From Paenibacillus dendritiformis (lineage in GTDB: Bacteria > Bacillota > Bacilli > Paenibacillales > Paenibacillaceae): 64,000 nt of DNA. Of the stretch, positions 9,791 through 17,834 are shown in pieces. The notes under the pieces were generated by a model, which worked only from the letters and a program-made list of their open reading frames with translations, was not told where the DNA came from and searched no databases. The number at the start of each line of letters is the position of its first letter. Position 1 is the stretch's first letter. The position numbers were made by a program, and so were the translations under genes. Where the stretch lies: the NCBI RefSeq assembly GCF_015845845.1, contig NZ_LDIG01000153.1, positions 23,681 through 87,680 on the forward strand, given 5' to 3'.

Positions 9791-11550
9791 GCGACGCATT
9801 GTTTTTGTTCACGATCGGTCCGGTAAAATCATTGATCGAGCAATCCAGAAAAACAAGGGATCTGTATGCGGGAAGCTTCCTGCTATCTTATCTGCTATCC
9901 GGGGCGATAGAGGAGCTGGACAAGCAGAGCGAAGATGTGGACATCATTTTTCCCTCCCGTCACAAGGATACGAATATACCGAATCGACTTGTTGCTATTG
10001 TGAAGGGCTACGGTCCAGAGGAGCAAAAGAAGCTCGGACGAATGCTTGCCCGGAACGTCCAGGATCGTTTCATGGACATTTGCAGAGATGTTTTTCGCAG
10101 GGCGGGCGTGACGCCGAATCGCTGGGCGCTAGAGCAATTAGAACGGTTTCTGGAAGTTTATTGGGTGTTTGAACCGCTTGAACGGTATGAATCATCTTAT
10201 AAGCAGTTGATCCAGAGCATGAATAGCATCAAAAGATTGCGCGTCTTTACGCAAAGCAACGAGCTTTACGGCCGCAAATGCGCGATTTATCCGGAATACA
10301 ATGCCATTTTTATTAAGAGAACAAGAGAAGGCAAGCTTCCTGATTTTGTAGTGCCGGATCATGCAGTGGACGTGTCCAGCGTTCCGGCTTGCATGTATGC
10401 GCTAAAACCGGGGGAAGGCCTGTCGGCCATTGCGTTCGTCAAGCGAATGCTGCATCTGTTGACTGAGCCTGAAGCCGGGGAGAAGGCGGCATTAAGCGGA
10501 TATCGGTTGAACATCTCATCGGTCGCTTATATGCTTCTGCACAGCCGACTGGGTTCGTCTTACGCGGACAAGCTGGCACGGTTGAAGGATGAAGCATCGG
10601 AAGCGCTTTTTGATCTGCAAAATGGGCAGACGCTTTCCACCGAAGAATACAGTCCGGACAGTATCGACATCGCACTAAAGTTATACCGCGAAATACATAA
10701 CCAGTACCGCATCAGTCCCTACTATGCTCTCGTTAAATTTGACGGCGACGGCATGGGCAGATTGTACCAGGATTATGCGGATAGAGCTGCGCATCGGCAG
10801 TTGAGTCAGGATATCAGTCATTTTGCTTCCAATGTCAGGGCAATCATTGCCGAGCATCGCGGCATATGCATCTATGCAGGCGGCGAAGATTTTTTAGGCT
10901 TCCTTCCTTTGGATACGCTATTCTCCGCGCTATTGAAATTGCGCGAGGAGTTTTCTCTTCAGGTAAGGGCTCCTTTGGGCCACCCGAAGCCTTTAACGTT
11001 TTCGGCGGGCATTGCCATTGCCCATCTTATGCAGCCGCTTCAGGAGGTTCTTGCCCGAACGGGAGAACTGGAATCGCTGGCTAAGGGGATTGATGAGGAT
11101 AAGGATTCGTGTGCGTCGTCCAACGATGCCTGTACGGCGGCCAAAAATGCGTTTGCGATTGAACTGATGAAGCGCAGTGGAGAAAATGTAACGATCAAAA
11201 ATAAGTTTGGCGAGAAAGGGGAAAACCTGCAAGTTTTGCAACATGCGCTGGCCGCGATAACGAACAAGCAGGATTCCAAAGCGTTCATCCATAACTTATC
11301 CAGAATGCTCGCCCGGTTGCAAGACAAGGACGAGCACCCTCTGGATGCTGTCGTTCGGGTGCTGATTCGGCAAGCGTATCAGCGTGCCAATCCGGGCATG
11401 GGACGGGATGAGCGCGATCAGCATACGGAACGATTTTATGCGCTGTATCAGGCGTTCGGCGCCAACATTTCCCGCTTTATCCCGGTGTTGCAAATGACGG
11501 CATTTTTATCACGGGAGGTGGATCCATGTTATATGCCATCGATGCGGTAG
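9787..11550 (+). CDS. cmr2: Cas10 / Cmr2 of type III-B, HD-less, with GGED palm motif
   Basis: The large subunit of the Cmr complex, 587 residues. It begins at the D1-type segment FTIGPVKSLIEQSRKTRDLYAGS (residues 8-30, in two halves), with no preceding HD nuclease domain; HD-containing relatives are usually well above 800 residues. The palm polymerase/cyclase domain is visible: KFDGDGMG (317-324) and AGGEDFLG (364-371). The usual GGDD is GGED here, which still places two acids and resembles GGDEF enzymes, so cyclic oligoadenylate synthesis is plausible. The TTG start overlaps the cmr1 stop and follows GAGGGGGGA. The 3' end overlaps cmr3 by 25 bp. Confidence 0.92.
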   Translation: MSDALFLFTIGPVKSLIEQSRKTRDLYAGSFLLSYLLSGAIEELDKQSEDVDIIFPSRHKDTNIPNRLVAIVKGYGPEEQKKLGRMLARNVQDRFMDICRDVFRRAGVTPNRWALEQLERFLEVYWVFEPLERYESSYKQLIQSMNSIKRLRVFTQSNELYGRKCAIYPEYNAIFIKRTREGKLPDFVVPDHAVDVSSVPACMYALKPGEGLSAIAFVKRMLHLLTEPEAGEKAALSGYRLNISSVAYMLLHSRLGSSYADKLARLKDEASEALFDLQNGQTLSTEEYSPDSIDIALKLYREIHNQYRISPYYALVKFDGDGMGRLYQDYADRAAHRQLSQDISHFASNVRAIIAEHRGICIYAGGEDFLGFLPLDTLFSALLKLREEFSLQVRAPLGHPKPLTFSAGIAIAHLMQPLQEVLARTGELESLAKGIDEDKDSCASSNDACTAAKNAFAIELMKRSGENVTIKNKFGEKGENLQVLQHALAAITNKQDSKAFIHNLSRMLARLQDKDEHPLDAVVRVLIRQAYQRANPGMGRDERDQHTERFYALYQAFGANISRFIPVLQMTAFLSREVDPCYMPSMR

Positions 11551-12680
11551 ATACGCTGTTTTTTCGAAATGGCGCACCTTTTGACGCAGGGCTGAATCAT
11601 GCAGCATCAAGCGCATTTCCTCCTTTGCCATCCGTCTATGCGGGAGCTTTGCGCATAGGGGGACTGTCCCTGGACCGAAGCGATCAGAATGCCGCAAGGC
11701 GAATCAAGATTGGCTTCAGCGGATTAATGGCGGGGAATCAATTCCTGTTCCCAAGGCCATTGGATAGTGTCGTATGGAAGCAAGAGGGCTCGAAATTGTT
11801 GCTAAAGCTGTTGCGACTGACTCCAGCGCCGATAGGCAGCGCTCCTCTGGAATGGGGTTTATCGGCAGAACCTTCCGGTTCGAAGGAAGTCGCTCCTCGG
11901 GGCGGGGGATATATAAGCGAAAATGAGCTGCAAGCTTATCTGGAAGGGAATGAGTGGAATTGCTCCGTTCAAGCCCTTGCCGATTATATTCATGATGAAC
12001 GCCATATCGGAATTCAGATCGATCCTGCGTCAGGCGCCGCTCGTGATCGGAGATGGTATTCCATTCACAAGGTGCGGCCCGCAGACCAACAGAATCGCAA
12101 GTGCAGTCTCGTCGTGGAGGCCGAAGGACTGTCGATAAGTCAACCGACGGTTATTAAAATAGGCGGCGAATCGAAAACGGCCAGCCTCTATCCGATAGAA
12201 CAGCGTTTTTCTCTTCCCCCGGTCGCGGATACGGGACGGTTGTTCAAGCTCTACCTGGCTACGCCGGCTATTTTTAAGCAGGGATGGCTTCCGTGGTGGA
12301 TTGATCCGGCCACGATGGAAGGGTGGTTTGCCTATAAAAAACGCCGGATCCGGGTGCGGCTGCTCAGTGCTGCGGTTGGCAGGTATGTGCCTGTTGGCGG
12401 CTTCGGAACTTTCGAGCATAACGGCAAGTTCAAGTCGAAGCCTCGGGAAATGCGCTATGCGGTTCCGGCCGGGAGCGTTTATTTCTTTCAAATTGTAGAT
12501 GGAACCTTCGAGGATGCGAACAAACTTTTTCATCAAAAATGTATTAGCGATTATCGGGAAAACTTGGGGTTTGTCTACGATAACTGGGATCGGCTGCGCT
12601 ATTGCGACAGAGGCTTCGGATACAGTCTGATTGGAAGAATTGGAGAAGAACAAGGAGGCATGATACCGTGTACAAAATAA
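11526..12680 (+). CDS. cmr3: CRISPR type III-B protein Cmr3
   Basis: A 384-residue RAMP that holds the 5' tag of the crRNA together with Cmr2. Evidence is the N-terminal DAVDTLFFRNGAPFDAG segment and the PPLPSVYAGALR motif (residues about 35-46), both typical of Cmr3, and the later GGFGTFEHNGKF glycine-rich stretch. The ATG lies 7 bases after GGGAGGT at 11512-11518, inside the 3' end of cmr2, so translation is coupled. Confidence 0.88.
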   Translation: MLYAIDAVDTLFFRNGAPFDAGLNHAASSAFPPLPSVYAGALRIGGLSLDRSDQNAARRIKIGFSGLMAGNQFLFPRPLDSVVWKQEGSKLLLKLLRLTPAPIGSAPLEWGLSAEPSGSKEVAPRGGGYISENELQAYLEGNEWNCSVQALADYIHDERHIGIQIDPASGAARDRRWYSIHKVRPADQQNRKCSLVVEAEGLSISQPTVIKIGGESKTASLYPIEQRFSLPPVADTGRLFKLYLATPAIFKQGWLPWWIDPATMEGWFAYKKRRIRVRLLSAAVGRYVPVGGFGTFEHNGKFKSKPREMRYAVPAGSVYFFQIVDGTFEDANKLFHQKCISDYRENLGFVYDNWDRLRYCDRGFGYSLIGRIGEEQGGMIPCTK

Positions 12681-13627
12681 AGAAAGCCATGTTTCTGAAC
12701 GTGTTGACTTCCATGCATGTCGGCGGAGGCAGCGAGTTAAGTGTCGTGGATTTGCCCATTCAACGAGAAGGGCACACTGGTTTTCCCAAGATCGAAGCAT
12801 CCAGTCTAAAAGGAAGCCTGAGAAGTGTTGCCCGGCATAGCGTCGAGAACAGTACGATGGATCAAATATTTGGTTCAGACGATACGGAAAAAAGAGAGGA
12901 AAACAGGGTCGCGTCGGCTGTCGCCTTCTCGGACGCCCGCTTGTTGTTTTTCCCGGTTCGTTCAGCCAAAGGGGTGTTCGCCTTTGTCACCTGCCCGATG
13001 GTGCTTCGCCGTTTTTTCGATGATATGGAATTGGCGGGGCTCGGCGAATTGGCGCAGCGTTTTGCGTTAACGCCTTGTCCCCTCGTGGCAAAGGGAAGCG
13101 CCTTGATGCTGGAAGACAAGAACAAAAAGACCGTGATGTTGGAGGAATATGTTTACGATGTTACGGAGGAGGACGGGGATGAGGCGCCTTTTGGAGCTTT
13201 CTTGGATCGGTTGTTGAAGGTCATGCCATGTAATGAGTTGCTCCGGGATCGGCTAAAGACCAATGCGATTGTGGTGCCGGATGATGACTTTTCCGATTTT
13301 GTCCGCATGTCAACCGAGGTCATCACTCGGATTAAGATTGATAATACATCAGGTACGGTACGAGGTGGGGCTCTTTTTAATGAAGAGTACTTGCCGTCCG
13401 AAAGCGTCCTGTACAGCCTGCTCTTCATCGCGGACGCGTATCAACCCCAACACGGGCGCCTGCAAGCCGAAGAGGCGGTTGTACCGCCACGCAAAAAGGC
13501 TGAGGAAATTGACGCAGAATTGGAAAAATGCATTCCGCCGACATTCCAGATCGGAGCCAATCAGACTTTAGGGAAGGGCTTTGTCGCATGCCGGCTTGTA
13601 ACCGGAGGTGGGGCAGGTGTCCAATAA
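12668..13627 (+). CDS. cmr4: CRISPR type III-B backbone nuclease Cmr4
   Basis: A 319-residue RAMP forming the helical backbone and cutting target RNA at 6-nt intervals. The signature SMHVGGGSELSVVDLPIQRE (residues 15-34) is followed by GFPKIEASSLKGSLRS. Asp28 corresponds to the catalytic Asp26 of Pyrococcus furiosus Cmr4, so RNA cleavage should be intact. The GTG start at 12668 follows AAGGAGG (12651-12657); the longer reading upstream overlaps cmr3 and lacks homology. It overlaps cmr3 by 13 bp and cmr5 by 11 bp. Confidence 0.92.
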   Translation: MYKIKKAMFLNVLTSMHVGGGSELSVVDLPIQREGHTGFPKIEASSLKGSLRSVARHSVENSTMDQIFGSDDTEKREENRVASAVAFSDARLLFFPVRSAKGVFAFVTCPMVLRRFFDDMELAGLGELAQRFALTPCPLVAKGSALMLEDKNKKTVMLEEYVYDVTEEDGDEAPFGAFLDRLLKVMPCNELLRDRLKTNAIVVPDDDFSDFVRMSTEVITRIKIDNTSGTVRGGALFNEEYLPSESVLYSLLFIADAYQPQHGRLQAEEAVVPPRKKAEEIDAELEKCIPPTFQIGANQTLGKGFVACRLVTGGGAGVQ

Positions 13628-14021
13628 ATTGGAAAACGGCAGAGCGCTGTTTGCCTATGAGAAAGTAAGCCTGGCTGCGAAAAAGAAGTATGCCAAGGAG
13701 TATCGGGCACTCATTCGGGCGTTGCCGACCTTGATACATACGAACGGATTCGGAGCTGCAGTCGGATTTTTATTTTCCAAAAGCAACAAAAAAGACGGGA
13801 AGGATGCAGACAATCATCACCGAGCAGTGTATGCAGCGCTCTCTCAGTGGTTGTGGAGACAAGGGATGATCGCGGATCGAAACCCGGACTTAATGAAGGC
13901 CATTACCGAACAATCGAGAGACGGCTATAAACGGATGACGCGAGAAACGATGAGTCTGGTGATGTGGATGAAACGCTTTGCAGAAGGGATGATTGAAGGT
14001 GACGAGGGATCAGTCGAATAA
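13617..14021 (+). CDS. cmr5: CRISPR type III-B small subunit Cmr5
   Basis: A 134-residue, mostly helical protein in the position and size of Cmr5, the small subunit that lines the target-RNA groove. Features are the helix with KKKYAKEYRALIRALPTLI and the GFGAAVGFLFSK segment followed by a QWLW motif, as in Cmr5. GTG at 13617 is preferred because GGAGGT (13604-13609) sits 7 bases before it; GTG 13608 overlaps that site. It overlaps the end of cmr4 and the start of cmr6. Confidence 0.85.
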   Translation: MSNKLENGRALFAYEKVSLAAKKKYAKEYRALIRALPTLIHTNGFGAAVGFLFSKSNKKDGKDADNHHRAVYAALSQWLWRQGMIADRNPDLMKAITEQSRDGYKRMTRETMSLVMWMKRFAEGMIEGDEGSVE

Positions 14022-14880
14022 CCGGAATCATAAAAGTCATAAAGATGAAAAGCGTAAAGATGAAAACCATAATGTTGGCAAAGGGTTTCTTCCAAAGGAT
14101 ACAGAGGAATATATTAAAAATGCAAAAATCGATAACCTGTTCTTGAGTCTCTATCGGTTGCCTCGCAAAAAAATAACGAATAAGGGAGAGATCGCCATTG
14201 AACCGTATGGATATTATGCTTTGCGGAACGGATTTCAATCGCGTGGCGATCAGACCATTGAGTCTATCCTGAAGTCTCTTCGTAGCCGGATGAAGCGGTT
14301 TGTGATACAGTTTCCCAGTGGGATCCAATTGCAATATGAGCCTGCCGACAAACTGTTGCTGGGCATCGGAGCGCTGTCGCCCTATAGCAATATATTGCTG
14401 ATGACGCTTCATCCCGTCTACGGGATTCCTTATATCCCGAGCAGTTCCTTGAAGGGAGCCGTTCGCCATTGCTGGATACAAGAGGAGCATCAAGGCAATG
14501 AAAGCGAAGCGCTGAAGGATGATCTGTTTGTGAGATGCTTTGGCACGGGAACAGATAATGATCTGTCCGCATCGGCCGGACAACTCATTTTTTTCGATGC
14601 GTTTCCTACGACATCTTACACGATCGTTCTCGACGTGCAGACGCCGCATTTCAAAGACTATTATGAAACCAAAGGGGCGAATCAGCCAACGGACGCGATA
14701 TCTCCCGTCCCTATCCTCATTCCGGCGGTAACGAAAACGAAGTTTTCGATTTTCATTGGCGCTGCGGAGGGGCGGCTTTCAGAGGAAGAGAGAAGCAAAG
14801 TGCGTGAGATGGTCTCGACGACGCTAAGCGAATATGGCTTGGGGGCAAAGACAGCCCTCGGTTACGGACTGGGAAAATAG
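13993..14880 (+). CDS. cmr6: CRISPR type III-B RAMP protein Cmr6
   Basis: A 295-residue RAMP that caps the Cmr backbone near the crRNA 3' end. The region HPVYGIPYIPSSSLKGAVRH (residues about 138-157) is the Cmr6 signature, and the C-terminus ends with the glycine-rich loop GLGAKTALGYGLGK. The N-terminal 45 residues are Lys/His/Asn-rich and poorly conserved in type. The start is uncertain: TTG 13993 or GTG 13999, both after AGAAGGG and both inside the end of cmr5. It is the last gene of the operon. Confidence 0.9.
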   Translation: MKVTRDQSNNRNHKSHKDEKRKDENHNVGKGFLPKDTEEYIKNAKIDNLFLSLYRLPRKKITNKGEIAIEPYGYYALRNGFQSRGDQTIESILKSLRSRMKRFVIQFPSGIQLQYEPADKLLLGIGALSPYSNILLMTLHPVYGIPYIPSSSLKGAVRHCWIQEEHQGNESEALKDDLFVRCFGTGTDNDLSASAGQLIFFDAFPTTSYTIVLDVQTPHFKDYYETKGANQPTDAISPVPILIPAVTKTKFSIFIGAAEGRLSEEERSKVREMVSTTLSEYGLGAKTALGYGLGK

Positions 14881-14961
14881 CAAGGGCTAGCGATTCAGGA
14901 CACAAAGCAGCTGCTGCCAAGGCGCTGCGGATAGTACAGCAGTACATCTTTCAATCATAAG

Positions 14962-15002
14962 AGGGGCATTCCAGCCGCATCGTGCCGGCTCGAATGCCCC
15001 TT
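14962..15002. terminator. Stem-loop between convergent cmr6 and etfA
   Basis: GGGGCATTC (14963-14971) pairs with GAATGCCCC (14992-15000), with an inner AGCCG/CGGCT. It sits between convergent genes, so it probably ends transcription from both sides, although T-runs are weak on both strands. Confidence 0.6.
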
Positions 15003-15012
15003 AGTTGCTGCG

Positions 15013-15993
15013 CTACGCCTGCAGCGCCTGCTTGAACTGCTCGGTCAGAAGCGGCACGACCTCGAACAGATCGCCGACGATGCCATAGTCGGCGATCTGG
15101 AAGATCGGCGCTTCCGGATCCTTGTTAATCGCGATGATGACACGCGATTGGCTCATGCCGGCCACATGCTGGATCGCGCCGCTGATGCCGCAGGCGATGT
15201 ACAACTCCGGCGTAACGACCTTGCCGGTCTGGCCGATCTGCAGCGCGTAATCGCAATAGCCCGCATCGCAGGCGCCGCGGGAGGCGCCGACGGCGCCTCC
15301 CAGCACCTCGGCCAGCTCCTCCAGCGGCTTGAAGCCGTCCGCGTTGCGGACGCCCCGGCCGCCGGAGACAATAATTTTCGCTTCGCTTAAATCCATCTTG
15401 CCAGCCGTATTCTGCACCACCTCGCGAATGACGGCTGCCAGCGGCGGCTCGGGGTACGCGATGGCCGATACCGGGGCGGTCCGGCCGGCTTCGGCTGCCG
15501 GCGGCTGGATATTATTTGGACGGATGGTGACAATCCATGGTCCCGCCAGGAACTTTTTCTTCTCCATCGCTTTGCCTGCATACAGAGGGCGAGTGAATAA
15601 CAGCTCGCCGCTGCCGTCCGCCTCAATGGCGATGACATCGGAGATCTGTCCCGCGCCTAATGCGGCGGCCAATTGCGGAGCCAAATCTTTGCCCTGCGCG
15701 GTATGGCCGAAGAATACGCCATCCGGCTTCGCTTCCTGCACGACGGCCTGCAGCGCCGCAAAATAAGCTTCCGGATGATAATGAATAAGAGCGGAATGCT
15801 CTACGGTATAAATATGATCCACGCCATATGGGGCCAGGTCGGCTGCATGGCGCGCGGCGTCCGCCCCTATCACGGCTGCGTCCACGGTGCCGCCATCGCC
15901 TGCGGCCATGCGGGCCGCGCTGATCGCTTCATAGGATACCTGCCGGAGAACGCCGCCTTTCGTCTCGGCTACGACAAGAATCGTTTTGGACAT
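15013..15993 (-). CDS. etfA: Electron transfer flavoprotein alpha subunit
   Basis: A 326-residue protein close to the usual EtfA length. The C-terminal FAD-binding domain is clear: VVSGGRGV (residues about 208-215), then GASRGACDAGY, GQTGKVVTPELYIACGISGA and INKDPEAPIFQIADYGIVGD. EtfA with EtfB takes electrons from acyl-CoA dehydrogenases and passes them to a membrane quinone reductase. It lies downstream of etfB on the minus strand, 90 bp apart, next to the divergent fadF gene that would accept the electrons. Confidence 0.96.
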   Translation of the reverse strand: MSKTILVVAETKGGVLRQVSYEAISAARMAAGDGGTVDAAVIGADAARHAADLAPYGVDHIYTVEHSALIHYHPEAYFAALQAVVQEAKPDGVFFGHTAQGKDLAPQLAAALGAGQISDVIAIEADGSGELLFTRPLYAGKAMEKKKFLAGPWIVTIRPNNIQPPAAEAGRTAPVSAIAYPEPPLAAVIREVVQNTAGKMDLSEAKIIVSGGRGVRNADGFKPLEELAEVLGGAVGASRGACDAGYCDYALQIGQTGKVVTPELYIACGISGAIQHVAGMSQSRVIIAINKDPEAPIFQIADYGIVGDLFEVVPLLTEQFKQALQA

Positions 15994-16083
15994 AGTATAT
16001 CCGCCTCCTCGGGAATATGGGTCTGCTCAAAAAAACTTTTTGAACAGGGTACTGTCACTGGCAATTTAGCAGAAGACGCCGGT

Positions 16084-16842
16084 CTATATGACCTTGGCTT
16101 CCGTGCGCAATAGCCGGAACAGCTCCTGCGCCTGCGCCGCCGGCTCGCCGGAGATCAGCTTGCCCGCCTGCCGCTGCGGAGGCAGGAACAGCTCCGCCTG
16201 CGCCGTGCGCGCCTCGGCGGTGATGCCGAAATCGTCCAGCGTCATCTCGCGAAGCGGCTTTTTCTTCGCCTTCATAATGCCCTGCAGCGAAGGGTAGCGC
16301 GGCTCGTTCAGCCCTTGCTGGGCCGTGAACAGCGCCGGAAGCGGCAGCTCGACGACCTCGGTGTCTCCTTCGGCATCCCGGGAGCAGACGGCGCGCCCGT
16401 CGGCGATCTCCAGCTTCGTAATGGCCGACACATGCGGAATGCCCAGGAGCTTCGCCAGCCGGACAGCCACTTGGCCCGCGCCGTTATCGACCGAGAAGTT
16501 GCCCCCCAGCACGAGATCGGCGGATTCCGTCCCGACGAAGGCGGCCAAAGCCTGCGCGACGGCATGTTCGTCCGTGCCGATGCGCTCGTCGTTGATCAAG
16601 ACCGCTTCGTCGGCGCCCATGGCGAGCGCGGTGCGAAGGGCCTCGGTTGCCCGGTCGGACCCCACGGAGACGACAGTGACTTTGCCCCCTTGATCATCGC
16701 GGATGCGAATCGCTTCCTCGACCGCATACTCGTCATAGGGGTTAAGCACGAATTTGACATCGTCGTCCATGACTTTGCCGTTTTCGATGACGATCTTTTC
16801 CTCCGTATCGAAGGTCTGCTTGACTAATACGATGATATTCAT
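16084..16842 (-). CDS. etfB: Electron transfer flavoprotein beta subunit
   Basis: A 252-residue EtfB. It starts MNIIVLVKQTFDTEEK and shows the family patterns NPYDEYAVEEAIRIRD and ADLVLGGNFSVDNGAGQVAVRLA, where the conserved region binds AMP and contacts the alpha subunit. It is the first of the etfB-etfA pair. Between it and the fadR gene (same strand) is a 199-bp gap that could hold a promoter, though none was clear. Confidence 0.96.
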   Translation of the reverse strand: MNIIVLVKQTFDTEEKIVIENGKVMDDDVKFVLNPYDEYAVEEAIRIRDDQGGKVTVVSVGSDRATEALRTALAMGADEAVLINDERIGTDEHAVAQALAAFVGTESADLVLGGNFSVDNGAGQVAVRLAKLLGIPHVSAITKLEIADGRAVCSRDAEGDTEVVELPLPALFTAQQGLNEPRYPSLQGIMKAKKKPLREMTLDDFGITAEARTAQAELFLPPQRQAGKLISGEPAAQAQELFRLLRTEAKVI

Positions 16843-17041
16843 CGTTCATTGCCCCTTTCGCTTGATTACCATGAAGGAAAGTGGAAAGTGCAATTCTGGA
16901 TGAAGGGATGCAGCGCGCGTGGCGATTTTTCCCCATGGCGGATAATTATAAGTATTGATTTGATGGTGCAAAAAGTTCAAAAAGTGCGGTTTTCAGAATC
17001 GAAAGGTTGAAAACCTGACTTTTTCATACCCTCTAAAAAAC

Positions 17042-17626
17042 TTAGGCCTCCAGCCCTTTGAGGAAGAAGCCTACCATACCATCCAACTGGCCGATGAGCG
17101 AATATTTCTGCCCGGAAATAAGCCAGGACGTCACGACTTCGTCCATGGAGCCGAAGATAAGCAGGCGGGTAAGCTTGACGTCGAGATCGGCGCGGAACAC
17201 TTTCTCTTCGATGCCTTGCACGATAATTTTTTCAATGAGCACAATGTATGGCTTAATGATCTTTCCGATTTCTTTGCGGAGCTCGAGCGAGCTTTGTCTC
17301 AGCTCGATTTGGGTGACGAAGGCAAGGTCCGGGTTGTTCCCCAGTTCGGTAAAATGAATTTCACACACTTTGCGCAGCGCTTCCTTGGCTCCGGTCGTTT
17401 CTTCGAGGCTCGCGTGAAACTTGCCGATCAGCTCGCCAAGCTTCTCGCGGAACAAAGAAATAAGGATATCCTCCTTTCGCTTGAAATAAAGATAGATCGT
17501 ACCGTCAGCGACTCCGGCCGTTTTCGCAATCCTGGAAACTTGCGAACGGTGAAATCCGTGTTCGGCGAATACTTTGACCGCAGCTTCGAGGATTTGGGAA
17601 TATTTTTCTTTTTTCTGACTTGCCAT
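17042..17626 (-). CDS. fadR: Fatty-acid degradation regulator, TetR family (FadR-type)
   Basis: A 194-residue TetR repressor. The helix-turn-helix is at residues about 28-47 (VSRIAKTAGVADGTIYLYFK). In Bacillus subtilis FadR represses beta-oxidation genes and is released by long-chain acyl-CoA. Assignment rests on the family pattern and on context: it is divergent from fadF, with etfB and etfA downstream on the same strand, and a consensus FadR palindrome (17661-17678) lies 35 bp before its start, consistent with control of both directions. Confidence 0.9.
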   Translation of the reverse strand: MASQKKEKYSQILEAAVKVFAEHGFHRSQVSRIAKTAGVADGTIYLYFKRKEDILISLFREKLGELIGKFHASLEETTGAKEALRKVCEIHFTELGNNPDLAFVTQIELRQSSLELRKEIGKIIKPYIVLIEKIIVQGIEEKVFRADLDVKLTRLLIFGSMDEVVTSWLISGQKYSLIGQLDGMVGFFLKGLEA

Positions 17627-17659
17627 GGAATCACCTCGGTGCTAAAATGTGAATCACGA

Positions 17660-17679
17660 ATGAATGAACACTCATTCAT
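17660..17679. promoter_or_regulatory. FadR operator palindrome
   Basis: TGAATGAACACTCATTCA (17661-17678), flanked by A and T, is a perfect 7+7 inverted repeat with a 4-nt centre. It matches the known Bacillus FadR consensus (TGAATGA-N4-TCATTCA). It lies between the divergent fadR and fadF starts. A further half-site TTCATTCATT occurs at about 17798-17807. Confidence 0.85.
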
Positions 17680-17834
17680 TTTCTGCTGATATCATAAAAT
17701 AGAACCGGATCCTTGTCAATCATTGGATCGGGAGACGGGGGTTCGCCCAGCGGAGGAGCGGCGGTATGAGCGAGCTGACAGCGCTTGCCGCAATGAGTTC
17801 ATTCATTTGCAAAAGGGGAAAGGAGATGGTTCCG

